From Saccharina japonica (lineage: Eukaryota > Sar > Phaeophyceae > Laminariales > Laminariaceae), in assembly GCA_008828725.1 (NCBI GenBank), contig MEHQ01002939.1:124001-188000 (forward strand): 64,000 nucleotides of DNA. Reading direction: 5' to 3'. This document shows positions 36,187 through 48,900 of this stretch, in pieces. The notes below the pieces were generated by a model. That model was given only the letters and a program-made list of their open reading frames with translations. It was not told where the DNA came from and did no database searches. The position numbers were made by a program, and so were the translations under genes. How positions within the stretch are numbered: position 1 is the stretch's first letter; each line of letters begins with the position of its first letter.

Positions 36187-39100
36187 GGCTGTATTTAAAA
36201 CAATGGAAGCCTGTACGCACGCCGCAATGAAGAGGTTTTTTTTTCTTCTAGGAGAAAGCAGCCACACATTGTCAATGTCGGCATGTATTACTACAATAGT
36301 GTAGTGTTGCCGTGCAATTGATCGCGGGGAAAAATACCTTATATATCAGTACATGTTATGGCATGGTTTCGGGTGTCGATTGAGACAAATGTGATAGCCC
36401 TCTCGATTTCATGACCCTCAAAATCATTTTGAACATCTGGAATGACCCGGCCACATAAAAACCACGAACCAAGTAAGCACACAGCACACGGGGGCGAACG
36501 GACGCGCAGGGGGGAGGATGGCGTAGTTGAACGCCTTCGTAAAATGAAGAGACGGGCGGGAGGGCCTCAGGTCGGTTCCATCACGCCCCATATCACGTGG
36601 TAAATCAAAACGTTGGGGCAGGTCGCTATGAAAGCTGCTTCGCTGGTGTTGGCACGCACCAAGATAAAAAAAAAACTGACAGAATTTCGCTCTCGTTTCT
36701 CCCCTACAAGGTATTACGACGTACGCGTACATGGAAACGTTAATCGGCAAGGGCACCCATGACAGAACCAGCGAGTTGGAGGCCCTCATTGCGAATGGGA
36801 TGTTCTACTTTCAGCAGGCCGTCGATCTGTACGGCGAAACGGGGAATCTCGACGTGAGCTCGTTGTTGCGCCGGCGATTGTTGGCAGGATCGGGAAACCA
36901 GCGCGATATAAAGACATAGCTTGATCGACCCGAAAATCTGAACGTTTTTTTGTCTTCTCGAATTGTTTAAAGCACACGGCGCGGGGGGGGGGGGGGGGGG
37001 GGCCGGGGGGCACGACGTTACTCCCGAATCTCCCATAGACTAAAACCGTACTGCTTCATTCGTGAATACCCCGTAGGAGACAAAGCAGCTCAAATGTTAA
37101 TCGTCGATGTACGATAGCGTCGTCATGAATACAGTCGTTGTCGTCAATGTCGCCAACGCACGGCTTAATTTCACCAACAGAGGTACTCGTAGTGACGACC
37201 GTTGAACAATCCGTCCGCTCTCCTTCAACCCTAAAAAGCAAACAATCTGCCTGCAAGAAACTGTTTTTGACCGTGAAGACTGCGAGAACACGAAACCATC
37301 AGCCTCTTTCTTCCCTCTCTACGTGTATACCATACCCTCGCCGTTTTGCTGTGGTGTCGGAAACAAACGCAGTATGTGTGGTCGAGCATTCGTTGGCTGG
37401 CGTATGGCTACCACTACTTCATGGGCGACACACAGGAGGCGGAGAGGTTGTACCTGCAATGCATCGACTACGACCCGAGCCGCGTGGACTGCATCGTATT
37501 TCTCAGCCGCGTGCATTTAAACAGTGAGTTGCTTCCCCCTCCACATTAAGAAAACGTACCACTACCAGGTGCTTCGACTGTTCGTCGCTGAACTTCCAGA
37601 CTATCCAAGTCACTCCACGAGCGTAGGCTATGCACCACAAGCACAGGAATAGCGCATGCAGACGTTAGGGGTTGTAACACGGCTACTGTCTAGTGAGGAT
37701 CGGAGAGCCATCTAGACATTGGGGGTTACAACGAGGCCTCTTTGCCTGTGGGGCCGGAGAGCTGGCGGCTCACCCCTCCTCCGCTCGCTCACGGACAAAC
37801 CCGTGGTGTCTCGAGGGACCAGCCGAATTCACCGCAAAATCTCCGGTTTGGTGCCGCGAAGCAAAATCTTGCAAGGCAGGTTTCAGCATCGATTCCGTGA
37901 CGGTTGGGTTAAACGGGCTTGTTGTCGGTGAAAAAATGCGCATTTGGGTCGATTGGTATAATGGTGCTATTTTTAACATTTCCCCGCCCAAACAGCTGTG
38001 CGTGTACTTCGAAGAGGGGGTCCGTGATCATGTCTGTGTCAAGCTGGTTGCAAATTGGTGCTGCGTCCACGTGAGCTGAACCTGATTGGCCTCGCGATTT
38101 GTTTGTTCACAGGTGGGAACCTCTTCGCCGCGTGGCACCAGGCGAAAGAGGGGCTTATTCACCAATCCACGCAGTACCGCCCGGTCGACTACTTTTACAT
38201 CTACGAGTGCTTCGCGCCAATCCAGGTGTGGGGGTATGAACGGCGAAACCTCTCCGCATAACGTAATATTCCTACCGTTTCAAGATGGCTCAGCACAACA
38301 ATGGTTACAGTGCTCCATGTAGCACGTACGTAGGGAGGTGCTTGGGGCCGACAGCGGGAAACAACTTAGGGCCGCAGGGCAACCTCAACGAAAAAGTGAC
38401 AAGTGTCTCCGGCGCGTTCTTTAATGGCAGAAGCTTCGAAATTGACTGGTTTTACGTACAAACCGTGGACTTCGCATGCAGGCACTTTGGTTTTCCGGCG
38501 GCGTCGTCCTTCAACGTAACTGAGGTGGCACGGAGCTGCGTTTACGCACTTCCTCACTTGGAAAACCCGGGGGTGTACTCATAACTTCTCCTGACGACCA
38601 CTAAAAATAATTGATCCTTGCGCAACACCCTGACCAGCCCCACCACCTCCCGACGAACCGCATTCGCGCTTGGATGGTCGCTTCTCGAAGGCGGCGACCG
38701 TGATCTCCAAGAGAATATTGGCCGACAGCATCGGCGGGGATTCGCTCGAAGGGCTGCTCACGCTGGGGGCATACCTGATCCGACACCACCGCGACCACTG
38801 CAAGCACGGTGTCCTGGTGGACACTCCCGAGGATATTGATAACCTCGAGTCGTGGTTCACGGCCGCTGCCCGACAGGAAGGTATGCACCTGGTTCATAGT
38901 ACGCCTTTCGCGACGTGTGGGCTTTGTTGGACATCGTGTGATAGAACCTACGGAAACAGCGCAACCTTTTCGTGCGGCTGGATGCGCCGAAGAACTTCAC
39001 GGCATGCTGGAGAGGGTTGAGCCTAGCGCACCCCTCCTTCATTTCGATTGAGGACGATTTGGAGGTCAAATCATAGCCGTGCAGTTGCCGTGCTCCCCCG

Positions 39101-41124
39101 GAAACTACTAGGAATAACCAGCCATTACTTTGATATTGATATACCCCTCTTGTATTACGACCCTGCAGGTGATGCTGTAGTTGAAGAACGCGCGTAAAAC
39201 TTAGGGCTAGACACGAAAAAGCTTCTTCTACTGCAGACTGCAATGGCAGACACATGGATACTCCCACCGTAGCTCAAAACTCGTCAAGTACCGCAGGGTT
39301 GTCTCTCTGCCCCCGACGTGTCTGATATGATACGCCTATACGAGTAGCCATTTCCTACAAGCTTGTTTGCCCCTCCACCAAAAGCCACCGGTTTCTCCTG
39401 AACACGCTACTTATTGCCACAACCTTTATCGTTCTTCTTGCTACGACACCAATTAAAAGCTTAGCTTTGTACTTTGCGGTCGAGCGGCGAGCTTGTCAAT
39501 ACAAAGTTTCGAAAAACAAATACCTGGTACGCTCTTTTCCATGCCAACCGATTTCCGTATTTCAGGAGTGGACGTGGCGGAAACAAAGCACCGTACTCTA
39601 CAAGTCGACGAGGTGTCCTTGCTCAAGGTGCTGCTCAGCAAGTGGGGAACGGGTAAAAAGGCTGTGGAGTACACCAAGAGAGTGCCAACCCCCGTTCAAG
39701 AAGCCCCAGAAAACCCTGAAGATGATATCGTCGACGACGCCTTCGCAGATCTTCCCGGCGTGAGCAAGGTAGAAGATAGACCCGCGTCGGTACCAACATT
39801 AGACTCTCCACGTGAGGCAGCTTCAGATTCTCCACGTGAGACAAACATGGGGGGTGGGGGAAAGGTCACTAGCCCAGAAGGCGCGCCGAGCCCGCCCCTG
39901 ACGAGTGGTGCAAGCTGCGCGAGCATTGCGCAAGAGGCTAGAGAACGACTGCTGGATCCCGACAGCCGAGAAGGATCCGATTCGAAAAAGGCAAACCGTG
40001 GCGTTCTGGCGCCTGCAAGTATGGCACAGATCAACGATGCGATGGTTGCTGCAAAAACAGCCTCGGCGGCGGCGGCGGAGGCGGGAGGTGACGGGGCGGG
40101 TCCGTTCCGGGCACTGGTATTCGGGGGTGCCGGCGGGGGTCGGGAAGGGCTCGACTACGAGGAGCTGCTGCAAGTCGTCTCCTTGCTGGTCCAGTTACCC
40201 TCGTCATCGCGCGGCTTGGACGTTACCTACGCGCATTCCGACCGTCCAACCCTGGAGGCAGCACGAGCGGTGGCCTCTGGCTGTCCGAAAGAGCTCGGCA
40301 TTTCCGACGGTGTCCTTCACTTCGTGCTTTCGACGTTCGATGACTTCCTCGACACAACGATCAGCCAAAAGTTTGACTACGTGGATTTGGGGGGTCCTCT
40401 CTCTCGAGGCGGCGGCGGCAGCGGCGTCGGCCGTCACGACCGGAACGATGACAGCGGGGTGGGCGAAACCTCGGTGCTCAGTGTCGACACATTGAGACGC
40501 CTTGGGCCCAAGCTCACTCCGGGGGCGTGTGTAAGATTGTGGGCCTTCGCCGCAAACCCTATCACAGCGGCCATGTTCCGAGTCGCCGCGAGACGAACAG
40601 CCTCGAGCGGCGGAACAATGGAGGAGGCGTCTTCTCGCGTCGCCGAGCGGGAACATACCGCCAGTTTACTGGGCAAGGTCCTGCGCACATCGTTCGATAT
40701 CGGACATGACCGACCACGGGGAGGACTTGCCTGGGATGTCGAGGTGACAGCAAGCGATACGTTTGGTATTGGCACTGCAACAGAGGAGGGCGGGTTCGTG
40801 CCGGCGAACGAATCGGTGAAACCAGAACTCGAGCGGGCTAGAGCGACGGAAGAGGCATGGGTACGCCAGGTGCTGGCCGGTGGGGACAGGCTGGGGCTCT
40901 CGGACATCGACGAGGTGCTGACGGAGGGCGGGTTCGAGTTGACATTCCTGCTAGGGAAAGGCGTGTCGCGGCTGGAGAACGGGGTGGCTGGGGCGCGAGA
41001 CCTTTCGGCAATGGAACTTCTCGAGGAAGGAATGGCCCAGTGGGAGATTGCCGACTTCGCAGACTCTCTCGCGGCAACGCCTAGGCTGGTGAACCAGGTC
41101 CTCGCTGTCTGGCGCGGCGGTTAG
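31925..41124 (+). CDS. Family 2-type glycosyltransferase with TPR-like repeats fused to a methyltransferase (5' end missing)
   Basis: Exons 31925-32185, 35126-35255, 35744-35822, 36711-36853, 37373-37523, 38113-38225, about 38691-38880 and 39566-41124 (TAG) join in phase, about 874 residues. The first has FTFEDFSQARNTVL and the DxD-type LIADADWRP of a GT2 domain; the second opens with the conserved VHETLD. TPR-like helices follow (LHTLFYLG, DTQEAERLYLQCIDYDPSR, GNLFAAWHQAKEGL). The last exon encodes about 519 residues with a SAM-methyltransferase pattern: FRALVFGGAGGGREG (motif I-like), FDYVDLGGPL, then LRRLGPKLTPGACVRLWAFA. The 38880 donor leaves phase 1 and the 39566 acceptor supplies two bases, so the fusion is in frame. 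A weaker acceptor at 38959 would instead end the protein at 39051. The N-terminal exon with the nucleotide-sugar site was not found. The substrate is unknown. Confidence 0.72.
32281..34422 (-). mobile_element. Degenerate non-autonomous LTR-type retroelement in an intron
   Basis: Two direct repeats of roughly 260-280 bp, about 32281-32541 and 34141-34422, share blocks such as GGATTATATCGGAGTGAAGA and ACAAGCCTTCTACC. On the minus strand each begins TGTTGAA, as many Copia LTRs do. Between them are coiled-coil frames with a repeated LAEIQAKLGEQSRSMQARLD motif (plus 33711-33902; minus 33835-34086 and 33424-33657), resembling a gag N-terminus present in alternating orientations. No protease, integrase or reverse transcriptase is visible. 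It lies in the 2.9-kb intron of the glycosyltransferase gene. Confidence 0.55.
32501..32614. repeat. Near-perfect 114-bp palindrome
   Basis: Arms of 57 bp centred on GATCGGTGCACCGATC have two mismatched pairs. The left arm is the outer end of the left LTR-like repeat, and the right arm is its inverted copy. A cruciform or hairpin is possible. Confidence 0.85.
36155..36188. repeat. (ACAG)n microsatellite
   Basis: Eight or so perfect CAGA units in an intron of the glycosyltransferase gene. Confidence 0.9.
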
Positions 41125-42515
41125 TCGCAGTCTGGGTCCAAACCCACCGCCTCAGGCAAGCGGGAAGCATTTCGTCAATAACAGCAGCGTGCTTTTAGAT
41201 CGCGAAAGAGCTGTACACAGATACCGTGCCGTTGCGGCCGAGCACGCCATCGGTTCTATATAGGTGTGACGTTTGAGTCACGACCGTTTCGTCGACGTGC
41301 AGATATACGAAGTATGTTGGTGTTGCGCGCGATGGTGCTTGTGGTGTGTAAGTTATTGGCAGCCCGACCGCGTCGATTGGCCGGTGATATCATAGCACAG
41401 TCCAGTTTTTTTTGTGTTTTGATCGTTTGGTGTCGCCAACGTTATAGTGTAAGGCGACAGCCTTCGGGAGTACCACTAGGAAGCCCAGTTTGTGTAAAAA
41501 TAATATTATTGCCTGCGTGCATAAACCCATAATAAACGGAATGTGGGACACGCCAACAGGAATAGACGTTACAGCTAGATTCCAAGTATCATAGAGTCTA
41601 TCTACCTGTCCGCCCAAAATATACGGTAACCGTTAACTGCGCCCACCCACCAAAAAATATGCCATCACTCTGGCCGTGGGAAAATTATCCCCGCTTGTCC
41701 TCTGACGATGTGAATATGTGAAGCTAAACAGGTACTCGCAGAATATCGATCGATCACCCAGCCCAGGGTAAGCCTTATACCCTCCCTTCCACCCCCGCCT
41801 TCTGACCGACCGCATTGTTGAGGAAACGCGATATTCGTCATATGGGCGGGGCCGCGCCGATGTACGTCGACTTTTTTTCTGGATGCATGTTGCAGCTTTA
41901 ACCAAGCAAGGCTGCTGTTTGTTGTTGCTGCCATGGCTCACAGCGATGCGCACGGAATCTCGTGAAGATGATCGATTATGACATTTGGAGCTCCGATAGC
42001 TACATCCTCATCACGAAGAGAGCTCTGGCGACAGAGGGGACCCAACCATCATCCATCATCCAATTTCTCTTCCCCTTTGAAACGCGTTAATACTACAGTA
42101 GTAGCGGAGGACTTTCCGCGCCGCATCCCCTCCCCTTTGCCTTACCGCCACTTACAAAAATATTGTGCATTTTACAACTAAACCTAGGCTCGTCTCGTGT
42201 GCATCTGGTGCCCAAAGCTACGCACTTGCTTAAAGCCGTGGCCGTGTACAACTCCACCGTCTGCAAACAAGCGAGCTAGCGGTACCACAACTACTTTATT
42301 TCTCGGGACGAAAACGTACGGAACGGACACTCCACCCCGAGCAAACGCAAGGACCCACACACATCTCGAACGAACCGCAAACAATCCCCAATGGCTACCG
42401 TATCATTATACGCATATTTCTAGATCCCAAATTCCGAAAGACTCCACCGGCGACAGATTATCCTGCGGTATACCCTGGTACCAGGTACATACATTAACAG
42501 GACGAGGGGAAGGGT
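41125..42515. other. Convergent intergenic region, no gene seen
   Basis: Lies between the methyltransferase stop and the stop of the minus-strand dehydratase. It presumably holds both 3' UTRs; no polyadenylation signal was assigned. Confidence 0.45.
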
Positions 42516-44936
42516 TCAATCATTAAGGGCTGCTGGGGATGGCGACGAGGTGGTCGGCGCCGATGCTGCTGCTGCCGTCGCCGCCTCGGGGTGTTCTCTT
42601 AACCATTTCGGAGAGTAGGTCACAGGCAGCAGGTCGAAAAGGCCGGCCTCGGCAATGTCGTTTTGCGTCACACCTGTCGAGGGCAGAGGGGCAGAACAAG
42701 GAGAGCACCACTATTTTGGTAGTGGCATTTAAGAAAGCAGGAAATTTGGCCCCGGGGGCAGGGGCGTCCAGAAAAAAGAGAAAACGACACACCACACCCC
42801 CAGAGGTCGGAATAGAAAACCGTTGCAACCGTTGTGATTACATGATGAAATAAGAAAATGGAAAAAAAAAAATATCCTTATTTTCATTTTTTTTCACTTG
42901 GTTTTAGTAACCCCCCCCCCCCCTAACGAACAAAAAAATCTGTGAGATGTCGAAAAAAAAAAAATCGACCACCCTCGCCGGGGGGGACAAATTGGCTCAA
43001 AATAGCATAGGTATACGTATACTTGGTGCGTACCAGGGAAATACCTGTACCCTGTACGCAACAGGTACCTGGTCAATAATACAGAGGACGGAACGAGTGT
43101 AGAAACGGGCCAGAGGTTCAGCTTTCAAATTCAGCGTCAGGCACTGTCAACAGCACGTACAGTATGATAGCGCTTTGATGATATAAGGCTCGATTCATAT
43201 CTTCACGATGAAATAGAGTTATCCCGTGTGTGTACGAGTATGTTCTGCTGCTTGCATAGCTCTACAACAGCCTGTAGCTATGTGAATAATAGTACCCGCT
43301 ACAAGGTGCATGGTATCAGCTAACACACTATTAATATGAATAGTAGTCTAATATCGACGAGTAGGTCGTATGATTCAAAGGTCAACATCCTCGCATCCAT
43401 ACGGGTGTATACAGTTGGAACCCACCTCCCAGTTTATGTGTCTGCAGGCGTATCTCGACGTTGCGGTACTGCGTGAGGTGGAGGTCCGGGTGATGGCCTT
43501 GCTCCTCTGCTACCTTGGCCACTTCGTTGAGGAACGCCATGGCCGTAACGAAATTGGTAGCGACGAACGATCGGACGATGGCGTCCCCGCTCTCCGACGA
43601 GTCCCATAGAGGCAAACACGACAGCTCCTGCACAAACGAGTTCACAGCAGCATGCGACATATCTCTTGTTTTGGCTACTCGTAAGGTTCGCGGCTTACTG
43701 CGATGCCCACCTTGACCACAGATAGGCTCTTAAAGGGTAGTATTACTACTATACACTGCTATTACGGGGTGGGCTAATGTAGTAAATAGTTCCTACGGTA
43801 CACACAAAAACCTATACATTGCAGTGTTTTTACTACAGTAGCAATATTTTGTCCTGTTTACCAGGTCTTTACTGATAGGCTTTCTGCTGCTGCTGTGGTC
43901 CAGGACCTACCTTCTGTACGTATTATACTAGGATTTAGAGTCGCGTTCTTCGCTGAGCAAAGTATGGTATAATACCACGTATTATACCTACGACGTATGA
44001 TACGAGCCGAAAAATCAGATATTACAAAATCTCGGCCTGAAACTCTCAACTCGTCGCGTGCCGCTGTATACAACAGCAACGAAAGACGAAAAAACGGACA
44101 TCATCATCAGCAGGTATCAGCATCAATCCGCGGACCAGCAGACAAACGCAGCAAGCATCAGCAGTGGATTATGCAGCACTGATGGTGGGTTGGGTCAGTT
44201 AGTGGCTACGGGAGCTCTTCCACCCTCCCCCCCCCCCTTCCCCCGACCCCCCCCCCCTCCCCCCCCTCTACATTTCTTTGAGTTCGTGTTGATGGCTGCT
44301 TCGTTTAAAACAAAATAGGAGGTACTGCATCCAGCATCCAGCAGCCAGTATACTACTGCTGCACATACAGTTCACGAATGTCCGGCTCCGCATCGCTGCT
44401 GCTCTGCACTCTATAAGCAGCAGTAGTATTAATAGTATGGTATGACATGATACGTATGCTACAGGTAGGTATGATATGCTCGTGCGTTATGATACGAAGG
44501 AACTAATCATAATGTACACCGTTTCGCTGCGCTGATCTGCGCTGCTCTGCGCTGCTGAGCTGGGTGTGATACATGTCTGTTGCTAATAGGAGCAACTACC
44601 TCTTGGTCTACTTCAGTGACGACGTGGCGTGGACATGACTGAAGTAGTCCAGCAGGTAACTCCTTTCTAACGAACAGCGAAAGTAGCATCATACGTGGGC
44701 ACGGTTCGCTCGCTCTCTCTCGGTCTTTCCTCTTGTCAGTTTTGCACGGCCAGTTCGCCAGTTCAAAGAACAAAATGAATGCACTCACGCATGTGGCATG
44801 GGAACATACGTATCGTACATACCTTTTCGAGCTCCAGTGCAGAGTACACCTTCAAACCTGAAGCCTCCTTGCTTCCGCAAGGGGCGCACTTCAGCCCCCC
44901 GGTAGTATCGCTAGAGCCCGGCTTGGGGCACGCCAT
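42516..44936 (-). CDS. PCBD: Pterin-4a-carbinolamine dehydratase
   Basis: Three minus-strand exons join in phase: 44936-44823 (ATG, 38 codons), 43627-43426 and 42673-42516 (TGA), giving 157 residues. Exon 1 has LKCAPCGSKEASGLKVYSAL, with the CxPC segment seen in many algal and plant members. Exon 2 has the catalytic core VAEEQGHHPDLHLTQYRNVE and RLQTHKLGG. Exon 3 continues VTQNDIAEAGLFDLLPV, ending in an Ala/Ser/Pro-rich tail. The enzyme dehydrates 4a-hydroxytetrahydropterin, recycling pterin cofactor for aromatic amino acid hydroxylases; in plants it is tied to pterin or molybdopterin metabolism. The HHPD motif and the terminal TH...GG are in their usual places and the length fits the family. 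A further short exon between exons 1 and 2 cannot be excluded. The gene is divergent from the cysteinyl-tRNA synthetase. Confidence 0.85.
43758..43880. repeat. Palindromic MITE-like element, copy 2 (diverged)
   Basis: CTATTACGGGGTGGGCTAAT then CACACAAAAACCTATACATT and TTTGTCCTGTTTACC align with the element at 14111-14219. The arms are more degraded. It lies in intron 1 of the dehydratase. Confidence 0.5.
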
Positions 44937-45113
44937 GGCGAATATGATACTCTGTGTTCAGTGATACGTTCAAACTTCAAATCGCAGGGGACAGGGTACC
45001 AAGACCCCGACAAATTGGCGCCTTGCCGTCTATATGAACTCCTTCGAACTGCCGACAACCGCCGTGTTGGTATGTGTGCAACATACCTTTGAATCTCTTT
45101 GCATTTGCGCTGC
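44937..45113. promoter_or_regulatory. Putative bidirectional promoter region
   Basis: Only 177 bp separate the start codons of the minus-strand dehydratase and the plus-strand cysteinyl-tRNA synthetase, so both promoters must lie here or inside the genes. No TATA box or other element was identified with confidence. Confidence 0.4.
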
Positions 45114-45943
45114 ATGGGGTCTCTCGCGTGCTTTGTGGGAGCAGTACCTGGCGCACGATCATCGGCTCGTTGCAAGCTGTCAAGCGCATCGCCGCCGCTA
45201 TCACTTCGATGCCGTTTGTCGTACTGCAACACGGGTACCAATTGCAGAAGAAGGCACCCTAGTAACAGCAGCAGCAGCAGTTTCCGCGCGATCAGCAGCC
45301 AGGTATCACCATCATCATCGACAACAACAACAACAACAGCAGCAGCAACAGCAGCAGCAAGTACACCCACTGGCCGCGCAGCTACTCTGCCCACGGTGTG
45401 GAACACCGTCAGTAGCTGTTCAGACCCTCTGCCGGACCCGTCTTCGGGAACCCTGAAGTGGTACTCCTGCGGGCCGACCGTCTACGACAGTGCTCACCTG
45501 GGGCACGCGAGGACCTACGTTTCTCTCGACATAATCCGCCGCATTCTCACGGACTACTTTCGCTACGACATCACCTACGCCCTGGGCATCACCGATGTCG
45601 ACGACAAGATCATCGCGCGGGCAAGGGAGCGAGGGCTTACGGACTGGCCCGACGTCGCCGGGATGGCCGCGGAGTACGAGGGGCAGTTCATGGACGACAT
45701 GGAGGAGCTCGGGGTGCGGCCGCCGGACGCCGTGACCAGGGTGACCGACCACGTACCCGACATCGTCGCGTACGTCGAGCGCATCGTCGAGGTGGGTGGG
45801 TGGGTGGNTGTGCAAGTCCACAACCGGTGCAAGCACTGCATGCAACACATATGTACCGTCTGTGGTTTGTATATATGTACGCTGGATTAATTGCCGGCGC
45901 CTTTTGCGCATGTTACTTGCGCAAGGCGGTACTTCGCACTGAA

Positions 45944-45981
<38 letters not shown>

Positions 45982-48900
45982 GGGGCTTTTACAAGACACA
46001 AGAGACGAGACAACGAGACAGCGACGACGACGCGCACTATGGATGAGCCTCGTACGATACCAGCCTGTTAAGCCCGCGCAATTGTAACGGCGCCTCCGCG
46101 TACAACAGCGCAGTGAATTGTACACCCCGATGCCTCCTTGCTTACACAGTATTGTGTCGGAGCGGAGCATTACGAGTGTTGCGTGGGTTCGTGTATACAA
46201 CGTTGATTATTCCATAGATTTGGACGCCTTTCCTAAAATTTAGCTCTGCCTTTCTCGCGTGTGCGTGTTGAACGAACACGAAATCTAATGGCCTTATTTT
46301 GCGTCCCATGCCCCCAGATTCCGCGCCGTATTTTCAGAGTCCTGCGAGACGACGCGCAGAGAGAGAATGCTGATGGCACTGGTCTTCGTTGACGAGTGCC
46401 TTTGAGTTCGGTCTCCGTAGGTATTGCGTTAGCTGTATCGTACATAGCTCCATGTGGCGGCAAGCTTTGCCACTTCTTCTGCTTTCCTCTCGATGCGCTC
46501 GGTCCCGCGGTCCTACTGCTGTACGCACTTCTTCCCTACGATACAAAGCGAGCATCACTTGCCTCACCGCGCCCAACTACAGTACCCACCTCTCCCCCGC
46601 TGCCCCCCCCCCCTCCGAGGGTCTATGGCCATACGACTGAAATTAAATTAACTCACTGAAGCTGTCCATCCATTGCAAATCCGCCTCACAAGCGGTTCTT
46701 AGTAGGATGCAGCTCGCCGTTCATGCGATTGGCCGCATACCTCACGTTTCGCTTCGCAAAGCTTGGTGCTAGCAATATCTGCCTGGGCGGTGAAAACCCG
46801 ACGTGCTCCGTCCCGGCATTGTAGGGGTGACAGGGTCTATGGTAATACGACTACGGCCGTGCATGACATGAGTACACTCCGCTGTCTGCCTGGTTGGTGA
46901 AAACCCAACGTGCTCCGTCCCGGGATTGTATGGGGGCTAGGGTCTATGGTCATACTACTACGGCCGTGCATGACATGCAGATAATGGGTACACCCCACTC
47001 CCCGGACACCCTTTTGTTTCAGAATGGAATGGCTTACGAGGCGGAGGGAAGCGTTTACTTTGACGTGGAGGGCATGGGCAGCGGCTACGGGAAGCTGGGG
47101 GTTCAGGCGGCCAGTTCCACGACGCCTGAGGGCGAGGGGGGGTCGGATCTGCGAGGAAAGAGGAGCCACAAGGACTTCGCCCTGTGGAAGAAGGCTAAGC
47201 CAGGGGAGCCTTGGTAAGTGAAGTGCTTGCGTGCGTGTGTCTATGGCATTGTATCATACGCATGCATGCACATGCATGCGTACATCCACGTTACTTTATA
47301 CCTGGTGTTTGTGGTGTGTGTGTGTTCGGGGGGAGGGGGGAGGTTGGGCGAGGCGTCCGCGTGAGATGAACCGCCGCGCATGGCGAGGTGATGGCGTCGA
47401 TTAAAGCGACACGGCTAGCCGCATCCGTCTTTTCCACCAGAACAGACAAGTCTTGGTTATTTAGGTACGGTAGTTCCGGTGGTATTCAGTACCTTGGTAC
47501 GAGTTTCGTCAAGTTTCAGTTTGTGTGTTTGCTTGTCTGTCTGTTTGTTTTGTTTTGTTTGTTGGGGAGTCTGGCGGCAAGGGCGCGCTGTGTGCCCTCG
47601 GCGGGTCTTGACAACTATATATATATTAGGGACGTTTAGACAGGGGATGCCGGATTCGCGTCCCCGGGGTTGGAGTATCGGCGTACGTGGCTGGAAACAA
47701 CTCATCTTCAGCCGAGAGGCGAGCAAGGGCGTTTCGACTTCGACAGGATAGAGAGCCAGGTTCTCAATGCGATTTGGAACGTTTAGTCACTGAAAGGGTC
47801 CCGAGACTTTGTAATTTCGTTTCGACCGGCACTGCCAAAGGCCGCAGGCAGCCCAGTCGACGTATTCGATTCAATAAAAGGCAGGCGGTCCAGCCCATCG
47901 CTGTGTATAATGACAATGCGCGTTGACACCTTCGCGTTGCCATGGTGTCTTTAGCGCTTCTGTACGGTTGCGGCCAAATCTAGTCTGGCCTGTTTCTCAC
48001 CCGCTTGTCCTGCGTCTGGACCTGGTTCGCTACCTCTCCAATGAGTTTCAGCCAAAAAAAGAGCATACGAATCTGATGGTAAACAGAAGGAGGGACTTTG
48101 GGATATGTGCCGCAAAGTATCCCAATATTCCTGATATACGAAGTATATATTTTCATCAGACCGATACGACATAATGACCAAAATTGAGTCGTATTCTAAA
48201 ACACGCAAGTTGTATCAATACGTCGCGTTTTCCCCTTCCTCGGCTTTGCCCTGTTTTTGTTTTTGTTGGTGCACGCCCCTCGGCCGGCCGGTACGAACCA
48301 AAACCAAAACCAACTCCAAACCAAAAAAACATGGTGTGTGTTGTCCCTTTTTCGACGAAAAAACGACCTACACACATACGTACATATATATAAACAGGTG
48401 GGAATCGCCTTTTGGCAACGGAAGACCCGGCTGGCACATCGAGTGCTCCGCCATGACCCACTCGCTGTTCGGGTCGAACTTGGACTTGCACAGCGGCGGG
48501 GTGGACCTCAAGTTCCCGCACCACACCAACGAGATCGCCCAGTGCGAAGCCCACGGGTGTGGCGGCGTCTTGGCGGGGGGGGTGGGTGGAGGCGGAGGTG
48601 GAGGCGGGGGCTCGGGGGGGGGGGGGGGGGGCAAGGAAACCCTGGGTGAGGCACTGGGTCCACACGGGGCACCTGAACATCGAGGGCCTGAAGATGTCTA
48701 AGTCTCTGAAGAACTTCGTGACCGTAAGGGAGTTCCTGGAGGGTCACCGGGAGGGGAGGGAGGCCGCGGCCGAGGACTTCAGGATGTTTTGCCTCATGCA
48801 CAAGTACAGCTCAAGGTGTGTGTGTCTTGCGTGTGTTGCGAGTTGCGAGTTGCGATGGCCCGGGAGCAGCCAAATTCTATCAAAAAATGGTCTTGCGTAT

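Noticed and set aside
37693-38079. 128-residue open frame
   Set aside because: It lies in an intron between in-phase glycosyltransferase exons and resembles no family.
38960-39051. Alternative last exon of the glycosyltransferase
   Set aside because: It is in phase and ends in a stop, but its acceptor is weak and the 39566 acceptor is stronger and supplies the methyltransferase exon with its missing upstream sequence; kept only as an alternative.
42523-42828. 101-residue minus frame and 104-residue plus frame
   Set aside because: The third dehydratase exon uses a different minus frame over the same bases and joins in phase to the HHPD exon.
48559-48701. Glycine-rich loop or frameshift in cysteinyl-tRNA synthetase
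   Set aside because: A 79-bp GT..AG intron restores the frame and conserved sequence more simply, although a homopolymer error cannot be excluded.
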